A stretch of 64,000 nt of DNA from positions 57,605,783 through 57,669,782 of the forward strand of contig CM057228.1 of assembly GCA_029891385.1 (NCBI GenBank). The letters are read 5' to 3'. The notes below the pieces were generated by a model. That model searched no databases, was not told where the DNA came from, and saw only the letters and a list, made by a program, of their open reading frames with translations. How positions within the stretch are numbered: position 1 is the first letter of the stretch; each line of letters opens with the position of its first letter. The translations under genes and the position numbers were made by a program. This document shows, piece after piece, positions 63,400 to 64,000 of the stretch. Source of the DNA: Erythroxylum novogranatense (lineage: Eukaryota > Streptophyta > Magnoliopsida > Malpighiales > Erythroxylaceae).

Positions 63400-64000
63400 A
63401 ATCTCACATTGCCAAAGTTAATTAATAACTACTCTTTTATCCTAAATAATATGTTGAATTTGAATATTTTCAAGACAATTTGCTTTCCTTTAAATCTTCT
63501 TTGGTTTCTTTCCTTCCATATCTCATAAACAGTTGTGCACAAAGCTAGCCTTAGTAACATTTTATCATCTTTAGGGAATGAACCATTGGAGATTTCAGCT
63601 ATTATGTTATTGCATATAATTTTTTTACTTGAGAAATTATATGTCCTCCAAATAATTCCTTAAATATCTCTAGTAAAAGTGCATTAAAAGTAGAGATAAT
63701 CTTGGGTTTTTAGCTTCATATTGTGTAGATTGCATTACAAGTTTATCTTCAAACCAATTTTACCTTACCAGCTATGTATAATTTATTAAGCATTGTAAGC
63801 TACATAATGAAACCCATTATTGGAATATGACCTTTGAACGATATGACCTTATACTAGTTACTTTTGTGGTTTTTGTTAACAATTTATAAGCAGACCTGTT
63901 AGTGAAATTTCCCAACCTATGTCTAAACCAAATGACCTTATTCCCTATCTCTCTTCTCGAGCTATAACTTGGTATGGCCCCTCTTAAACAATCAAAACCA
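63400..64000 (-). pseudogene. LINE ORF2 C-terminal remnant (zf-RVT-like)
   Basis: On the minus strand, from the window edge: RREIGNKVIWFRHRLGNFTNRSAYKLL (63870-63955). This resembles the plant LINE zinc-binding RT domain ('D-VIW----G-FSVKSAYKLL'). The following sequence down to 63400 is decayed, with scattered readable words. The element continues past the right edge of the window. Confidence 0.5.

Overview
The window is a repeat-dense, AT-rich stretch of nuclear DNA from a flowering plant, probably a eudicot. It has no intact host gene, no RNA gene I could recognise and no prokaryotic feature. Almost all of it is LTR retrotransposon sequence (Ty3/gypsy chromoviruses of the Tekay/Del type, Ty3/gypsy Athila-type elements, one Ty1/copia family), plus LINE remnants and one TIR DNA transposon that carries pieces of two unrelated host genes. 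Family names come from recognised motifs, not a database search.

Layout. 1-5579: a Tekay-like element on the minus strand with ~4.4-kb LTRs and a ~0.77-kb non-coding interior, inserted into an older related LTR (5580-6233). 6234-8176: the 3' end of a copia element. 8177-33217: minus-strand Athila gag/protease (element A), split in frame by a TIR transposon (8795-32777, target duplication TTA). That transposon holds a decayed coiled-coil gene fragment (At1g50660/At5g41620 family, 9095-9952) and the promoter-proximal first exon of magnesium-dependent phosphatase 1 (32221-32333). It was itself split by a Tekay element (9958-30556, TSD GATGC/GACGC), which was split in turn by a younger 12.5-kb non-autonomous Tekay element (13648-26156, TSD GTTAA). 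33218-45039: a plus-strand Athila element B (TSD GTTAC) inserted in element A. B carries gag, a mutated protease, a deleted pol and an env-like ORF, and contains two later solo LTRs (34562-35566, TSD AAACT; 39045-41802, TSD GATTC). 45045-46230: 5' leader, PBS and 5' LTR of element A. 46275-50654: Athila protease-RT remnant (plus), a Tekay LTR fragment, then Athila gag and LTR (minus). 50655-64000: a decayed L1-type LINE, a ~2.4-kb segmental duplication (LINE RT + gypsy LTR + RTE LINE 3' end), a third solo LTR (59238-62580, TSD CAAGG) and a minus-strand LINE remnant.

How it fits together. Target-site duplications and in-frame or paralogous empty sites give a relative insertion order up to four levels deep. 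The most notable item is the chimeric gene-capturing TIR transposon inside Athila gag. Nothing here appears able to encode a functional protein; many stops fit C-to-T or G-to-A decay. Many short ORFs between 13.6 and 26.2 kb occur twice only because they lie in paired LTRs.
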